Below, in pieces: positions 45,510 through 58,917 of a stretch of DNA of 64,000 nucleotides (position 1 is the stretch's first letter; the number at the start of each line of letters is the position of its first letter). A program made the translations under genes and the position numbers. Source of the stretch: Williamsia sterculiae (GTDB taxonomy: Bacteria > Actinomycetota > Actinomycetes > Mycobacteriales > Mycobacteriaceae); contig NZ_FTNT01000002.1 in the NCBI RefSeq assembly GCF_900156495.1, positions 543,057-607,056 on the forward strand, in the 5' to 3' direction. The notes under the pieces are model-generated. The model was not told the DNA's origin and did not search any database. It saw only the letters and a program-made list of their open reading frames with translations.

Positions 45510-46168
45510 CTGCCGTGAGCACCGTGTTCGACTGCAGCCAGCCCGACTCGCGTTCCGCAGGGATCACCGCGGCCGTCGGCGCGGCCCGTGCCGGGCGCCT
45601 CATCGTGATGCCCACCGACACCGTCTACGGTCTCGGCTGCGACGCCTTCGACTCCGAGGCCGTGGCCGCCCTGCTCGCGGCCAAAGGTCGCGGACGGGAC
45701 ATGCCGGTGCCGGTACTGGTGGGGTCGTGGAACACCGTCGACGGTCTGGTGCTGTCCGTCTCGCAGACGGCACGTGATCTCGTGCAGGCGTTCTGGCCCG
45801 GCGGCCTGAGTCTGGTCGTACAGCAGGCGCCGTCGCTGGCCTGGGACCTCGGGGACACCCGCGGCACCGTGATGATTCGGATGCCGTTGCATCCGATCGC
45901 GATAGAGATACTGCGTGAGGTCGGTCCGATGGCGGTCTCGAGCGCCAACATCTCCGGACGTCCGCCGGCGGTGACCGCGGAAGCGGCCCGCGACATGCTC
46001 GGCGACGAGGTGTCGGTCTACCTCGACGGTGGTGACGCCGAGGTGGGCACCCCCTCCACGATCGTCGACGTCACCGGCGAGACCCCGCGCATCCTCCGAG
46101 TCGGAGCGGTCGGTGTCGAGCAGATCGCCGACGTGGTCGGCGTGGACGCCGCCGCTCTGCACGGGTGA
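45506..46168 (+). CDS. L-threonylcarbamoyladenylate synthase (Sua5/YwlC/TsaC)
   Basis: 220-residue enzyme making threonylcarbamoyl-AMP from threonine, bicarbonate and ATP, the precursor of the t6A37 modification in ANN-decoding tRNAs. The YrdC fold is shown by GRLIVMPTDTVYGLGCDAF, KGRGRDMPVPVLVGS, and SSANISGRPP. It is the short TsaC-like form without the extra Sua5 C-terminal domain. The ATG overlaps the prmC stop by four bases. Its place beside release-factor genes fits a translation-fidelity operon. Confidence 0.93.
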   Translation: MTAVSTVFDCSQPDSRSAGITAAVGAARAGRLIVMPTDTVYGLGCDAFDSEAVAALLAAKGRGRDMPVPVLVGSWNTVDGLVLSVSQTARDLVQAFWPGGLSLVVQQAPSLAWDLGDTRGTVMIRMPLHPIAIEILREVGPMAVSSANISGRPPAVTAEAARDMLGDEVSVYLDGGDAEVGTPSTIVDVTGETPRILRVGAVGVEQIADVVGVDAAALHG

Positions 46169-46247
46169 CGCGGCGGCGCCGATCCGAGCGAGCCGCGGAC
46201 GCCGCGATATCGCTGCCCCCGGAAGGCATGCGCGGGACAATGGGTGG

Positions 46248-47534
46248 ATGTCGAGCCGCCCGCACGTCGCCGAGCAGCCCACCGGAACCGCGTTCCGCGA
46301 CCCCGAGGTGGATGACCTCGTCGCGCGGGAAGCAGACCGTCGCCGCACCACCCTGCAACTGATCGCCTCGGAGAACCCCGCCATCCCGGCCGTCGATGCC
46401 GCACTGGGTTCGGCCTTCGCCGCCAAGTATGCCGAGGGTTATCCGGGGGCGCGGTACCACGCCGGTTGCGACGTCGTCGACGACCTCGAGGACCTGGCGA
46501 CGCGTCGGGCTCGCGACCTGTTCGGAGCCGAGCACGCCAACGTCCAACCGCATTCGGGGACGTCGGCGAACGTGGCCGTGTACGCGGCGTTCGCACAACC
46601 CGGTGACCCGGTGCTGGCGTTGCGGCTCGACCACGGCGGCCACCAGAGTCACGGATCTCGGGCCAACTTCTCCGGCCGTTGGTTCAGCCCGTCGGGTTAC
46701 GGGGTGCGTGCGGACACCGAGCTCATCGACTATGACCAGCTGCGCGAACTCGCTCTCGTCCATCGGCCGCGGATGCTGGTCGCGGGCGCGTCGTCGTACC
46801 CGCGGGCCATCGACTTCGCGGTGATGCGGTCCATCGCCGACGAGATCGAGGCGATCCTCTGGGTGGACGCCGCGCACCTGTGCGGGTTGTTCGCGGCCGA
46901 CGTGCTGCCCTCGGCGGTCGGCGTCGCCGATGTGGTGACCGGCGTGACGCACAAGGTGCTGCGCGGTCCGCGCGGCGGGTTCATCCTGTCGCGTCGGGAA
47001 CACGCCCACGCGATCGACAAGGCCGTGTACCCCTTCGTCCAGGGCGGCCCGGCGATGAACGCCATCGCGGGTAAGGCGGTCGCCTTCGCCGACGCGGGCA
47101 CCGACGCCTTCGCCGCATACGTGCGCGACGCCGTGACCACCTGTGCCGCGTTGTGCGACGAACTCGAGCGCGCGGGGCTGCGGGTGGTCACCGGCGGCAC
47201 CGACATGCACCTCGCGGTGATCGACGTCGGCCCGTTCGGCATCAGCGGCCGTACGGCCCGCGACCGGCTCGGACGGGCAGGCATCGTCTGTGACAAGGCG
47301 GTGCTCCCGTTCGACCGCAGACCCGCCGTCGAGGGCTCGGGTGTCCGAATCGGTACGGCGGGGTCGACCGCGCAGGGGGTGCGGCCCGACGACGCCGTGG
47401 TGGTGGCCGGCGTGATCACCGACGCCCTCCGGGCCGATCCGGCGACAGGGGAGGGTGCGCGCACACTCGACCGTTTGCGCACACGCGTCGCGGAATTCCT
47501 GAGCCGACCACGGCCGACGGACCCGTCGACCTGA
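46248..47534 (+). CDS. Divergent serine hydroxymethyltransferase paralogue
   Basis: 428-residue PLP enzyme of the SHMT family. The PLP lysine is Lys236 in GVTHKVLRGPRGG; KYAEGYPG (with the substrate Glu), VDAAHLCG and SGVRIGT (substrate carboxylate Arg) are conserved. The motif that reads R-Y-Y-G-G in E. coli GlyA is RYHAG here, so the second active-site Tyr (Tyr65 in E. coli numbering) is His71. Other family motifs are altered too (VTGVTHK for TTTTHK). It could be a second SHMT or an aldolase-like paralogue acting on other beta-hydroxy amino acids. The ATG at 46248 is chosen after the sua5 gene (79-bp gap). M. tuberculosis lacks a gene here as far as I recall. Confidence 0.8.
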   Translation: MSSRPHVAEQPTGTAFRDPEVDDLVAREADRRRTTLQLIASENPAIPAVDAALGSAFAAKYAEGYPGARYHAGCDVVDDLEDLATRRARDLFGAEHANVQPHSGTSANVAVYAAFAQPGDPVLALRLDHGGHQSHGSRANFSGRWFSPSGYGVRADTELIDYDQLRELALVHRPRMLVAGASSYPRAIDFAVMRSIADEIEAILWVDAAHLCGLFAADVLPSAVGVADVVTGVTHKVLRGPRGGFILSRREHAHAIDKAVYPFVQGGPAMNAIAGKAVAFADAGTDAFAAYVRDAVTTCAALCDELERAGLRVVTGGTDMHLAVIDVGPFGISGRTARDRLGRAGIVCDKAVLPFDRRPAVEGSGVRIGTAGSTAQGVRPDDAVVVAGVITDALRADPATGEGARTLDRLRTRVAEFLSRPRPTDPST

Positions 47535-47585
47535 CACCAGAGCGTCGACGCCGATCGTCGAGGACACGCTAGTACCGTTGTGGCG

Positions 47586-48827
47586 ATGTCGACGCCCGCT
47601 GTGCTGCAGGTCGCGGCGCCGGGTACGGCCACGACCCTCGCCGAGGGAGTGGGCACCGCCGGCGCCGGGGTCCCCCTGCGCGAACTGCTGCTGGTGTTGC
47701 TCGCGGCGATGTTCATCGCGTACCTGGCCACCGCGATCGTGCGAGTGCTGGCCATCCGTACCGGGGCCGTCGCGGTTCCGCGCGCCCGCGACGTGCACGC
47801 CGTCCCCACCCCTCGGCTCGGTGGGGTGGGTATGTACACCGGTGTGGTCGCGGCGATCCTGCTGGCCCAGCAGCTCCCGGCCCTCAACCGCGGCTTCCTC
47901 TACACCCACGACACCAACGCGGTGATCGTCGCGGGCGCCGTGATCGTCGCGGTGGGCATAGTCGACGACCGTTGGGGTCTCGACGCGCTCACCAAGTTCG
48001 TCGGACAGCTCACCGCGGCCGGCGTACTGGTGCTGATGGGTGTCAGTTGGACGGTGCTCCCCATACCCTTCGGCGACCAGCGCGCGCTGATCCTGGACCC
48101 CTTCCAGTCGGGGTTGCTGACGGTGGTGATCACGGTGGCCACCATCAACGCGATGAACTTCGTCGATGGTCTCGACGGTCTCGCGGCGGGTCTGGCGGTC
48201 ATCGCGTCGCTGGCCATCGGGCTGTTCGCCATCGGGCTCCTGCACAGCCAGGGTGGCAACGTCAGCTTCTACCCGCCTGCGCTGATCGCAGCGTCGCTGG
48301 CCGGGGCCTGTCTGGGGTTCCTGCCGCACAACTTCCAACCCGCCCGGATCTTCATGGGGGACTCCGGGTCGATGTTCATCGGACTGGTGCTCGCCGCGGC
48401 CTCGACGAGCGCGTCCGGACGCGTGGCCATCACCGCCTACGGTCCGGCCGACGTGTTCACCCTGCTGTCGCCGTTGGTGCTGGTCGCAGCGGTGATGTTC
48501 ATCCCGATGCTGGACATGCTGCTGGCCGTCATCCGCCGCACCCGGGCCGGGGTCGGCTTCTACACCCCGGACAAGATGCACCTGCACCACCGCTTGCTCG
48601 AACTCGGACACAGCCACCGGCGGGTGGTTCTTCTCATCTATCTGTGGGTGGGGGTTCTGGCCTTCAGCGCGGCCGCGACCAGGCTGTTCCCCGTCACCGC
48701 GGTGGCCCCGGCCCTGGCGGCCGGACTGGTGTTCGCCCTGATCGCGACCATCGTCCCGCGACTGCGGCGACAGGGGACGGTGGCCCGAGCGCGTCGCCTG
48801 GCCACCGGAGCGGGTCGCGGTCGCTGA
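47586..48827 (+). CDS. wecA: Decaprenyl-phosphate N-acetylglucosaminyl-1-phosphate transferase (WecA/Rfe)
   Basis: 413-residue polytopic membrane enzyme that starts arabinogalactan linker synthesis by transferring GlcNAc-1-P to polyprenyl phosphate. About 11 hydrophobic helices are visible, along with the family motifs RDVHAVPTPRLGGVGMY, VGIVDDRWGLD (metal-binding Asp pair), NFVDGLDGLAAG, FMGDSGSMFIG and the basic loop DKMHLHHRLLELGHSHRR. The ATG at 47586 is chosen; a GTG two codons earlier is possible. It precedes the atp operon just as in mycobacteria (rfe). Confidence 0.93.
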   Translation: MSTPAVLQVAAPGTATTLAEGVGTAGAGVPLRELLLVLLAAMFIAYLATAIVRVLAIRTGAVAVPRARDVHAVPTPRLGGVGMYTGVVAAILLAQQLPALNRGFLYTHDTNAVIVAGAVIVAVGIVDDRWGLDALTKFVGQLTAAGVLVLMGVSWTVLPIPFGDQRALILDPFQSGLLTVVITVATINAMNFVDGLDGLAAGLAVIASLAIGLFAIGLLHSQGGNVSFYPPALIAASLAGACLGFLPHNFQPARIFMGDSGSMFIGLVLAAASTSASGRVAITAYGPADVFTLLSPLVLVAAVMFIPMLDMLLAVIRRTRAGVGFYTPDKMHLHHRLLELGHSHRRVVLLIYLWVGVLAFSAAATRLFPVTAVAPALAAGLVFALIATIVPRLRRQGTVARARRLATGAGRGR

Positions 48828-48840
48828 CCCGCCGACCCCC

Positions 48841-48871
48841 TTGACCAACCGTTTACCCGCATCAGTACTAT
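48841..48871 (+). promoter_or_regulatory. Possible atp operon promoter
   Basis: TTGACC (48841-48846) and TACTAT (48866-48871) are 19 bp apart, slightly wide. They lie in the 244-bp gap between wecA and atpI, where no gene is seen, and would give a leader of about 190 nt. Confidence 0.35.
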
Positions 48872-49070
48872 GACGTGTAGTAGTCGAGGCGGGAAACCAC
48901 TCGCATGCTCGGCAAATAGGATCCTGGCCCGGTACCCACGGCCACCCGTGGGTGTTGATAGGGTCACAGTGATCGCCCGACGTGACGACCACACGATGTG
49001 TGCTGTCGCCCCTGAGGGCAGTGGGCCCAACGGCGTCAATGGTCGACGCCGCGACCTGGAGGAGACGCAG

Positions 49071-49484
49071 ATGACGACGTCAGCGCCTGACTCGTTACCC
49101 GTCTATCCGCAGGCGCCCACCGACCTGGTGCGACCCGCCGTCATCGCCGGTCTGGCCGTGGTCGCCGCCCTGGTCATCAGTGGTCTGCTCGGTCACATCC
49201 TGTTCGGCGTCTGGTTCGCCGTCGGCGCCGCGCTGAGCATCACCAACGCGAAACTCGTGCAAGCCTCGGTCGCCGCGGCGACCGCCGAGGACGAGCCACG
49301 GAAGCGGCCCGTGGTGCTGAACTCGGCGGTCCGTCTCGGCATCATCACCGTGGTGGCGCTGGTGATCGCCTTCTTCTTCCGACCCGAGGGCCTGGGCGTC
49401 ATGTTCGGCCTCGCCGTGTGTCAGGTGATCTTGGTGCTGGCCACCGTGATCCCTGTGATGAAAGGACTCCGCAAGCAGTCATGA
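49071..49484 (+). CDS. AtpI-like membrane protein preceding ATP synthase genes
   Basis: 137 residues, four hydrophobic helices ([23 protein letters not shown] onward), in the position of Rv1303 and of atpI in other bacteria. AtpI proteins assist c-ring assembly or Mg2+ supply; this one is too divergent to assign by motif alone. The ATG at 49071 has a strong GGAGGAG Shine-Dalgarno. Its stop overlaps atpB as ATGA. Confidence 0.8.
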   Translation: MTTSAPDSLPVYPQAPTDLVRPAVIAGLAVVAALVISGLLGHILFGVWFAVGAALSITNAKLVQASVAAATAEDEPRKRPVVLNSAVRLGIITVVALVIAFFFRPEGLGVMFGLAVCQVILVLATVIPVMKGLRKQS

Positions 49485-50233
49485 GCGACACGTCGTATCT
49501 GGCCGAATCGAAGATCGAGGTCGGGCATCACACCGAGGCGCAGCTCTTCGGGCTGACGGTCAACGTCGACACCATCATCGGGACCGTGATCGCCGCGGTG
49601 ATCGTGTTGGCGCTGGCGTTCTTCCTGCGTTCCAAATACACCTCCGGGGTCCCCAACCGGACCCAGCTCTACTGGGAGACCCTCACCGTCCAGATGCGCG
49701 GTCAGATCGAGAGCGCCATCGGCATGAAGATCGCGCCGTTCGTGCTCCCGCTGGCCGTCGCTCTGTTCACCTTCATCCTGGTGGCCAACTGGCTGTCGAT
49801 TCTGCCCGCGCAATACGGCGACGCCACCGGCAAGGCGGCCGAGTGGATCAAGCCGCCGGCCTCGGACGTCAACTTCGTGTATGCCCTGGCCCTGCTGGTG
49901 TTCGTCGGGTACCACGTCGCGGGATTCCGACGCCGAGGACTACTGGGCTACCCGAAGAAGTTGGTCAAGGGTCACGTGATCTTCCTGGCGCCGATCAACA
50001 TCATCGAGGAGATCGCCAAGCCGGTGTCGCTGTCGCTGCGACTCTTCGGCAACATCTTCGCCGGCGGCATCATGGTCGCGCTGATCACCCTGTTCCCGTC
50101 CTACATCCTGTGGGCGCCGAACGCGATCTGGAAGTTGTTCGACCTGTTCGTCGGGTTGATCCAGGCGTTCATCTTCTCCTTGTTGACCATCCTCTACTTC
50201 AGTCAGTCCATGGAGTCCGAGGACGCGCACTGA
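49481..50233 (+). CDS. atpB: ATP synthase subunit a
   Basis: 250-residue membrane stator subunit of F0 that forms the proton half-channels with the c-ring. The essential Arg region reads [20 protein letters not shown], and the last helix is [18 protein letters not shown]. It starts at an ATG overlapping the upstream gene by four bases. Confidence 0.97.
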   Translation: MSDTSYLAESKIEVGHHTEAQLFGLTVNVDTIIGTVIAAVIVLALAFFLRSKYTSGVPNRTQLYWETLTVQMRGQIESAIGMKIAPFVLPLAVALFTFILVANWLSILPAQYGDATGKAAEWIKPPASDVNFVYALALLVFVGYHVAGFRRRGLLGYPKKLVKGHVIFLAPINIIEEIAKPVSLSLRLFGNIFAGGIMVALITLFPSYILWAPNAIWKLFDLFVGLIQAFIFSLLTILYFSQSMESEDAH

Positions 50234-50282
50234 TCTTCCGAACCCGGCCGACACCCGTCGGTCACGACCACGACCGACCTGA

Positions 50283-50612
<330 letters not shown>

Positions 50613-50636
50613 CAGGCACGGCCAGGTAAGGACGTC

Positions 50637-51116
50637 ATGTCGCTCGCCGCAAGCAACTTCCTCATCCCGAACGGGACGTTCTTCGTCGTCCTGATCATCT
50701 TCCTGATCGTGCTCGCGGTCATCACGAAGTTCGTCGTGCCGCCGATCAAGAAGGTGCTCGACGAGCGGGAATCGATCGTCGCGCAGACCACGGAGAACAA
50801 CCGGGCCGCGACGAAGAAATTCGATGACGCGCGGTCACAGTACGAGGCCGAGATGAAGGATGCCCGTGGTGAGGCCACCGGCATTCGCGACGAGGCCCGT
50901 GCGAAAGGTCGCGAACACCTCGAGGGGATGCGCAAGCGGGCGACCGACGAGTCCGACAAGGCGCTGTCGGCGGCGACGAACGATCTCCGCAGCGAGGGCG
51001 AGAAGGCGGCAGAGGTCGCCAAGGGCGACGTCGGTGACCTCGCCTCGACACTGGCCGCACGTGTTCTGGGCACCGAGGGTGCCAAGGGACGCGCTACCTC
51101 CGGAACGGCAGGCTGA
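50637..51116 (+). CDS. atpF: ATP synthase subunit b
   Basis: 159-residue peripheral stalk subunit: one N-terminal membrane helix (FFVVLIIFLIVLAVITKFVV) and a long charged coiled coil. It pairs with the fused b-delta subunit encoded six bases downstream, giving the asymmetric stalk typical of mycobacteria. Confidence 0.95.
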   Translation: MSLAASNFLIPNGTFFVVLIIFLIVLAVITKFVVPPIKKVLDERESIVAQTTENNRAATKKFDDARSQYEAEMKDARGEATGIRDEARAKGREHLEGMRKRATDESDKALSAATNDLRSEGEKAAEVAKGDVGDLASTLAARVLGTEGAKGRATSGTAG

Positions 51117-51122
51117 TCGCAC

Positions 51123-52475
51123 GTGGGAATCTTCATCGGACAGCTGGTCGGCTTTCTGCTGATCCTCTTCGTGCTCTGGAAGTACGTGCTGCCACCGCTG
51201 AACAAGGCGGTCGAGCAGCGTCAGAACACCGTGTCGTCGCAGATGTCCGAGAGCGAAGCGGCCAAGAAGCGTCTGGACGAGGCGAGGAACGCGTACGACA
51301 AGGCGATGTCGGACGCGCGAGCGGAATCGGCGCGCATCCGGGAGGAAGCGCGCGGTGACGCCGACGCGATCTCCGAGGAGATGCGTGTGCAGGCCGATCA
51401 TGAGGTGCAGCGGATCACCGAACACGGGAAATCGCAGGTCGCACTCAACCGGTCGGCGCTGGTCCGCGAACTGCGGGCCGGCCTCGGCCTGACCGCCATC
51501 GAACTCGCGGGCAAGCGGGTGCGCGAGCACCTCGACGATCCGGGGGCGAAGTCCGATTCCGTGGACCGCGTCATCGCCGATCTGGAACACATGGCCGACC
51601 AGGGTTCCGACCGGTCTCAGATCAGCCGCCCGTCGGACAAGGTGGGCGTCAACTCGATGCGGGCGGCGAGCCGCGAGGCCATGCGCCGCCTGCAGCAGGA
51701 CTTCGACGAGAAGTCCCGATCCCTGGGCGAGGACGAGCTCACGGGGGTCGGTGAGGACCTGACCAAGGTGGTGGACCTGCTCGCCGGCGAGCCGGTACTG
51801 CGCAAGCACCTCGCCGAGCCCAGTGACGACACCGAGGGCAAGAAGCATCTGGTCCACCGTCTGTTCGACCAACAGATCTCGGGTCCGGCGGCCGACCTGT
51901 TGGCCACCGCGGCATCGGGTAAGTGGTCGAGCACGAGGGACTTCACGGTGGGCATCGAGCGGGTCGCCCGCTTCGCGCTGCTGAAGATCGCCGACGACCA
52001 GGGCAAGATCGACGAGGTCGAGGATCAGCTGTTCCGCTTCGGACGCGTGCTCAGCGCACAACCCCGACTGACCCAGCTGCTCAGCGACAGTTCGGCGCCG
52101 ATCGACTCCCGGCTCGGCCTCCTCGACACGCTGGTGGGCGGTAAGGTCGACGACATCACCAAGAAGCTGCTCGACCAGTCGATACGGCTGCTCCAGGGGC
52201 GCTCCGCAGAGTCTGCGGTGAACGATCTCGCCGAGCTGGCCGCGGCCCGACGTGGCCAGTCCGTGGCGAAGGTCGTCTCCGCCGAGGGTCTCGACGACGG
52301 TCAGCGCGACCGCCTCAAGACCGTTCTGGGCCGCATCTACGGCAGGGACATCTCCCTGCAGACCGAGAAGAACCCGGAGATCCTCGGCGGACTCCGGATC
52401 AGCGTCGGCGACGAGGTCATCGACGCCGACATCGCGACCCGGTTGGCGAAGGCCTCCGAGCAGTTGCCGCGATGA
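51123..52475 (+). CDS. atpFH: ATP synthase fused b-delta subunit
   Basis: 450-residue fusion of a second b-type stalk subunit (N-terminal membrane helix [29 protein letters not shown], then coiled coil to ~170) with subunit delta (from ~270, ending [28 protein letters not shown]). The middle ~100 residues are the insertion domain of the mycobacterial protein. It starts with GTG. The fusion is a hallmark of Mycobacteriales. Confidence 0.96.
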   Translation: MGIFIGQLVGFLLILFVLWKYVLPPLNKAVEQRQNTVSSQMSESEAAKKRLDEARNAYDKAMSDARAESARIREEARGDADAISEEMRVQADHEVQRITEHGKSQVALNRSALVRELRAGLGLTAIELAGKRVREHLDDPGAKSDSVDRVIADLEHMADQGSDRSQISRPSDKVGVNSMRAASREAMRRLQQDFDEKSRSLGEDELTGVGEDLTKVVDLLAGEPVLRKHLAEPSDDTEGKKHLVHRLFDQQISGPAADLLATAASGKWSSTRDFTVGIERVARFALLKIADDQGKIDEVEDQLFRFGRVLSAQPRLTQLLSDSSAPIDSRLGLLDTLVGGKVDDITKKLLDQSIRLLQGRSAESAVNDLAELAAARRGQSVAKVVSAEGLDDGQRDRLKTVLGRIYGRDISLQTEKNPEILGGLRISVGDEVIDADIATRLAKASEQLPR

Positions 52476-52557
52476 CGTCCGGCATCCCGGACCATCGACG
52501 GCAGACCAGCACACCCAGACGCTCACGTACGACACGAACGCTAAGGAACGAAGACTG

Positions 52558-54192
<1,635 letters not shown>

Positions 54193-54236
54193 TCGTGCGA
54201 GGGAACATCCGTCACGAACCGAGAGGACGGTGAGAC

Positions 54237-55169
54237 GTGGCCAGCATCCGTGAGATCCGTTCGCGCATCCGTTCGGTGCAGTCGACCAAGAAGATCACCA
54301 AGGCCCAGGAACTGATCGCGACGTCGCGCATCACCAAGGCGCAGCAGCGGGTGACGGCATCCAAGCCGTACTCGAAGGAGCTGACCACGGTGCTCTCGGA
54401 GTTGGCCAGCAACGCTGGTGACCTCGACCATCCGCTGCTCACCGAGCGGGAGAACCCGAAGCGCGCCGCTGTGCTGGTGATCACCAGTGACCGCGGTATG
54501 TGCGGCGGTTACAACTCGAACGTCCTGCGCGAGGCACGTTCGCTCGTCGAGCTGCTCAAGGAGGAGGGCAAGGAACCGCTGCTCTTCGTCATGGGGCAGA
54601 AGGGCGTGGGCTACTTCACCTTCCGCGGGACCGGGGTGGAGGAGTCGTGGACCGGGTTCTCGCAGAACCCGCGGTACGAGAACGCGACCGACGCCACCGA
54701 CCTGTTGGTCGAGCTGTTCCAGGCGGGGTCGGGTACCGAGGTCGAGGTGCCCGGCGAGGAGAAGCGCACCATCGAGGGGGTGGACGAGTTGCACCTCGTC
54801 TACACCCGTTTCGTCTCCATGCTCACCCAGACTCCCGAGGTGCACCGCATCGCACCTCTGGTGGTCACCGAGATGACCGAGGACGACGAGGAGAGCAAAC
54901 AGGAGAGCCGGAACTACAGTTTCGAGCCGAGTGCCGACACCCTGCTGACCGCACTGCTGCCGAAGTACGTGGCGACCCGGGTGTTCGCGGCGCTGCTCGA
55001 GGCGTCCGCTTCGGAGTCGGCGGCCCGTCGGACCGCGATGAAGAGCGCGACCGACAACGCCGAAGAGCTGGCCACCAACCTCTCCCGCGAGGCCAACCAG
55101 CTGCGGCAGGCGCAGATCACCCAGGAGATCAGCGAAATCGTCGGCGGCGCGAGCGCCCTCGCGATCTGA
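54237..55169 (+). CDS. atpG: ATP synthase subunit gamma
   Basis: 310-residue central rotor shaft. The N-terminal coiled helix ([23 protein letters not shown]) and the C-terminal helix are typical. It starts at a GTG, with GAGAGGACGG just upstream. The stretch [18 protein letters not shown] corresponds to the region where mycobacterial gamma carries its extra loop. Confidence 0.96.
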   Translation: MASIREIRSRIRSVQSTKKITKAQELIATSRITKAQQRVTASKPYSKELTTVLSELASNAGDLDHPLLTERENPKRAAVLVITSDRGMCGGYNSNVLREARSLVELLKEEGKEPLLFVMGQKGVGYFTFRGTGVEESWTGFSQNPRYENATDATDLLVELFQAGSGTEVEVPGEEKRTIEGVDELHLVYTRFVSMLTQTPEVHRIAPLVVTEMTEDDEESKQESRNYSFEPSADTLLTALLPKYVATRVFAALLEASASESAARRTAMKSATDNAEELATNLSREANQLRQAQITQEISEIVGGASALAI

Positions 55170-55195
55170 CGACTCGTTCCCGACACAGGAAGTGA

Positions 55196-57053
<1,858 letters not shown>

Positions 57054-57119
57054 CCCGCGGTCGTCGTGGCATCCTGGGAGAACACGGTCTCGGGTGTGCG
57101 GCGACCACCGGTGTCTCCG

Positions 57120-57205
57120 GATCCCCGTATTCTGCGCCCAGGGGCGTGGGGTGCGGGGATCTGTGTATCGCGGACCCGAGCTGCGGTAGCGGACCGGGGT
57201 CCGCT
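57120..57205 (+). terminator. Structured region after the atp operon (candidate terminator and/or operator)
   Basis: The 215-bp gap between atpC and the DUF2550 gene holds two structures. GATCCCC (57120-57126) pairs with GGGGATC (57155-57161) around an inner CGCCC/GGGCG hairpin, and AGCGGACC-GG-GGTCCGCT (57188-57205) is a perfect palindrome with 8-bp arms. Neither has a T-run, so termination, processing or protein binding are all possible. Confidence 0.4.
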
Positions 57206-57268
57206 CGTCGGCCGGATACTACGGTCTGTCATAGTCGTGGCACCGCCGAGCACGAGAGGAGGTAGCCG

Positions 57269-57703
57269 ATGACGATCCTGCTGTGTGTTCTGGTGGTGTG
57301 CGCGATCATCGGAGTCGTCGCCGTGAGTCGTGCCGTGGTGCGGTTCGGTCGTATCCGTCACTCGGGGACCGCTGCGGCCATGCGCGTTCTACCCGCGCGC
57401 GACCATCACGGTTGGCGTCACGGCATCGTGCGCTACGACGACGAGACCATCGAATACTTCCGCGTGGCGAGTCTGCGGGTGGGACCCGACCGGGAACTGC
57501 ACCGCCAGGACATCGAGGTCCGGGGGCGTCGGGAACCCACCGTCGCCGAACGCGACCTCATCGACGGCATGGTGGTTCTCGAGGTGATCGACCAGGGCAG
57601 ATCCTTCGAGTTGGCCCTGGGCACCGGTGCGATCACCGCTTTTCAATCCTGGTTGGAATCGCGGCCCTCGCAACGATCGGAGCGTAGGCGCCCACGCGGG
57701 TGA
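57269..57703 (+). CDS. DUF2550 membrane protein
   Basis: 144 residues. One N-terminal membrane helix (TILLCVLVVCAIIGVVAVS) is followed by a cytoplasmic domain with WRHGIVRYDDETIEYFRVASLRVGPD, typical of the actinobacterial DUF2550 family (Rv1312 in M. tuberculosis, same position after atpC). AGGAGGTAG precedes the ATG. Function unknown; the constant neighbourhood suggests an accessory role for ATP synthase or the envelope. Confidence 0.85.
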   Translation: MTILLCVLVVCAIIGVVAVSRAVVRFGRIRHSGTAAAMRVLPARDHHGWRHGIVRYDDETIEYFRVASLRVGPDRELHRQDIEVRGRREPTVAERDLIDGMVVLEVIDQGRSFELALGTGAITAFQSWLESRPSQRSERRRPRG

Positions 57704-57712
57704 GGCGGCCGC

Positions 57713-58315
57713 TCAGTCGCAGGCCGCCGGTCCGGGCGGACGGGTGCGTTCGCCACCCGGCACCCACGTCACGTCCCCGTCCGGACTGCAGTGTCGGGAC
57801 AGGATGAACAACAGGTCCGACAACCGGTTGAGGTAGCGGGCGGGCAGCACGCTGGTGTCATCGGGATGGGCAGCCACGGCGGCCCAGGCCGAACGCTCGG
57901 CGCGGCGGGCAACGGTCCGCGCGTTGTGCAGCAGCGCGGACAGCGCACCACCTCCCGGCAGGACGAAGGAGTTCAGGTTCGGTAGATCGGTGCCGAAATG
58001 ATCGCACCAACCCTCGAGAGCGTCGATGTAGTCCTGGTGTATCCGCAGCGGCGGATGGTCGGGGTCGGCCACCACGGGGGTCGACAGGTCCGCTCCCGCG
58101 TCGAACAGGTCGTTCTGGACCCGCCGCAGCACCGCGAACACCTCGTCGTCGGGGTGACCGAGGTCGATGGCCATCCCGATGGCCGCGTTGGTCTCGTCGC
58201 AGTCGGCGTAGGCCACCACCCGATCATCGGTCTTGGACACCCGCGAGAAGTCGCTGAGTCCGGTGGTGCCGTCATCGCCGGTGCGTGTATAGATGCGCGT
58301 CAGGTGCACTGCCAT
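57713..58315 (-). CDS. Cob(I)yrinic acid a,c-diamide adenosyltransferase, PduO type
   Basis: 200-residue enzyme attaching adenosine to cobalamin to make coenzyme B12. The PduO-type signature TRTGDDGTTGLSD at the N-terminus binds ATP; YADCDETNAAIG and the C-terminal RYLNRLSDLLFILSR helix are further family markers. It is convergent with the DUF2550 gene (10-bp gap), the same place as Rv1314c. I see no cobalamin riboswitch upstream. Confidence 0.93.
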   Translation of the reverse strand: MAVHLTRIYTRTGDDGTTGLSDFSRVSKTDDRVVAYADCDETNAAIGMAIDLGHPDDEVFAVLRRVQNDLFDAGADLSTPVVADPDHPPLRIHQDYIDALEGWCDHFGTDLPNLNSFVLPGGGALSALLHNARTVARRAERSAWAAVAAHPDDTSVLPARYLNRLSDLLFILSRHCSPDGDVTWVPGGERTRPPGPAACD

Positions 58316-58397
58316 GGGTCGAATGTATCGCGCCGCGAACCACGAGCACGTCGGCCGACGACCCGCGCGGGTGCCCTCGCCCCACTAGTCTCTGGTG

Positions 58398-58865
58398 GTG
58401 GCCCCAGCATCGTTCACCGTCGCCCGATCGACTGTCGTGGCGGCGGACCCGACCGTGATCCATCCACTCATAGATGATTTCCGGCAATGGCCGCAATGGT
58501 CACCGTGGGAGGGTGTCGACCCACAGCTGGATCGCCAGTACACCGGTCCCGACCGCGGTGTCGGGGCGCGTTACGAATGGCGCGGCAACCGCAAAGCGGG
58601 CCAGGGATCGATGACGATCACCGCCAGCGATCCGTCCAGGGTCGTTCTGGATCTGCACTTCCTGAAGCCGTTCGCGTCGTCGAGCGTCGCCACATTCCTG
58701 TTGGTGGGTACCGGCGACGGGACCGAGGTCACCTGGACGATGCAGGGTGAGAACCGGGGTCTGGCAAAGGTCTTCGGTCGCTTCATCAGCATGGACAAGC
58801 TGGTGGGCGGCGACTTCGAGAAGGGGTTGGCGGCGTTGAAGTCCGTTGCCGAGCAACGCGGCTGA
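58398..58865 (+). CDS. SRPBCC-family (START-like) protein
   Basis: 155-residue helix-grip-fold protein (polyketide cyclase/dehydrase-like). Typical features are [29 protein letters not shown] at the N-terminus and [11 protein letters not shown] before the long C-terminal helix. Such proteins bind hydrophobic ligands in a cavity. The GTG at 58398 lies 6 bp after a TAGTCT hexamer, which would make it leaderless; a GTG one codon upstream is an alternative start. It precedes murA by about 50 bp. Confidence 0.75.
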   Translation: MAPASFTVARSTVVAADPTVIHPLIDDFRQWPQWSPWEGVDPQLDRQYTGPDRGVGARYEWRGNRKAGQGSMTITASDPSRVVLDLHFLKPFASSSVATFLLVGTGDGTEVTWTMQGENRGLAKVFGRFISMDKLVGGDFEKGLAALKSVAEQRG

Positions 58866-58917
58866 CTCCGGCCGGGCGACGGCGGGACCCCGGCGCGATG
58901 ACGATAGAGTGATTCAC

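Noticed and set aside
46071..48992. A 973-codon minus-strand open frame opposite the SHMT paralogue and wecA
   Set aside because: Shadow of two well-supported plus-strand genes; His/Arg/Gln-rich composition typical of antisense translation.
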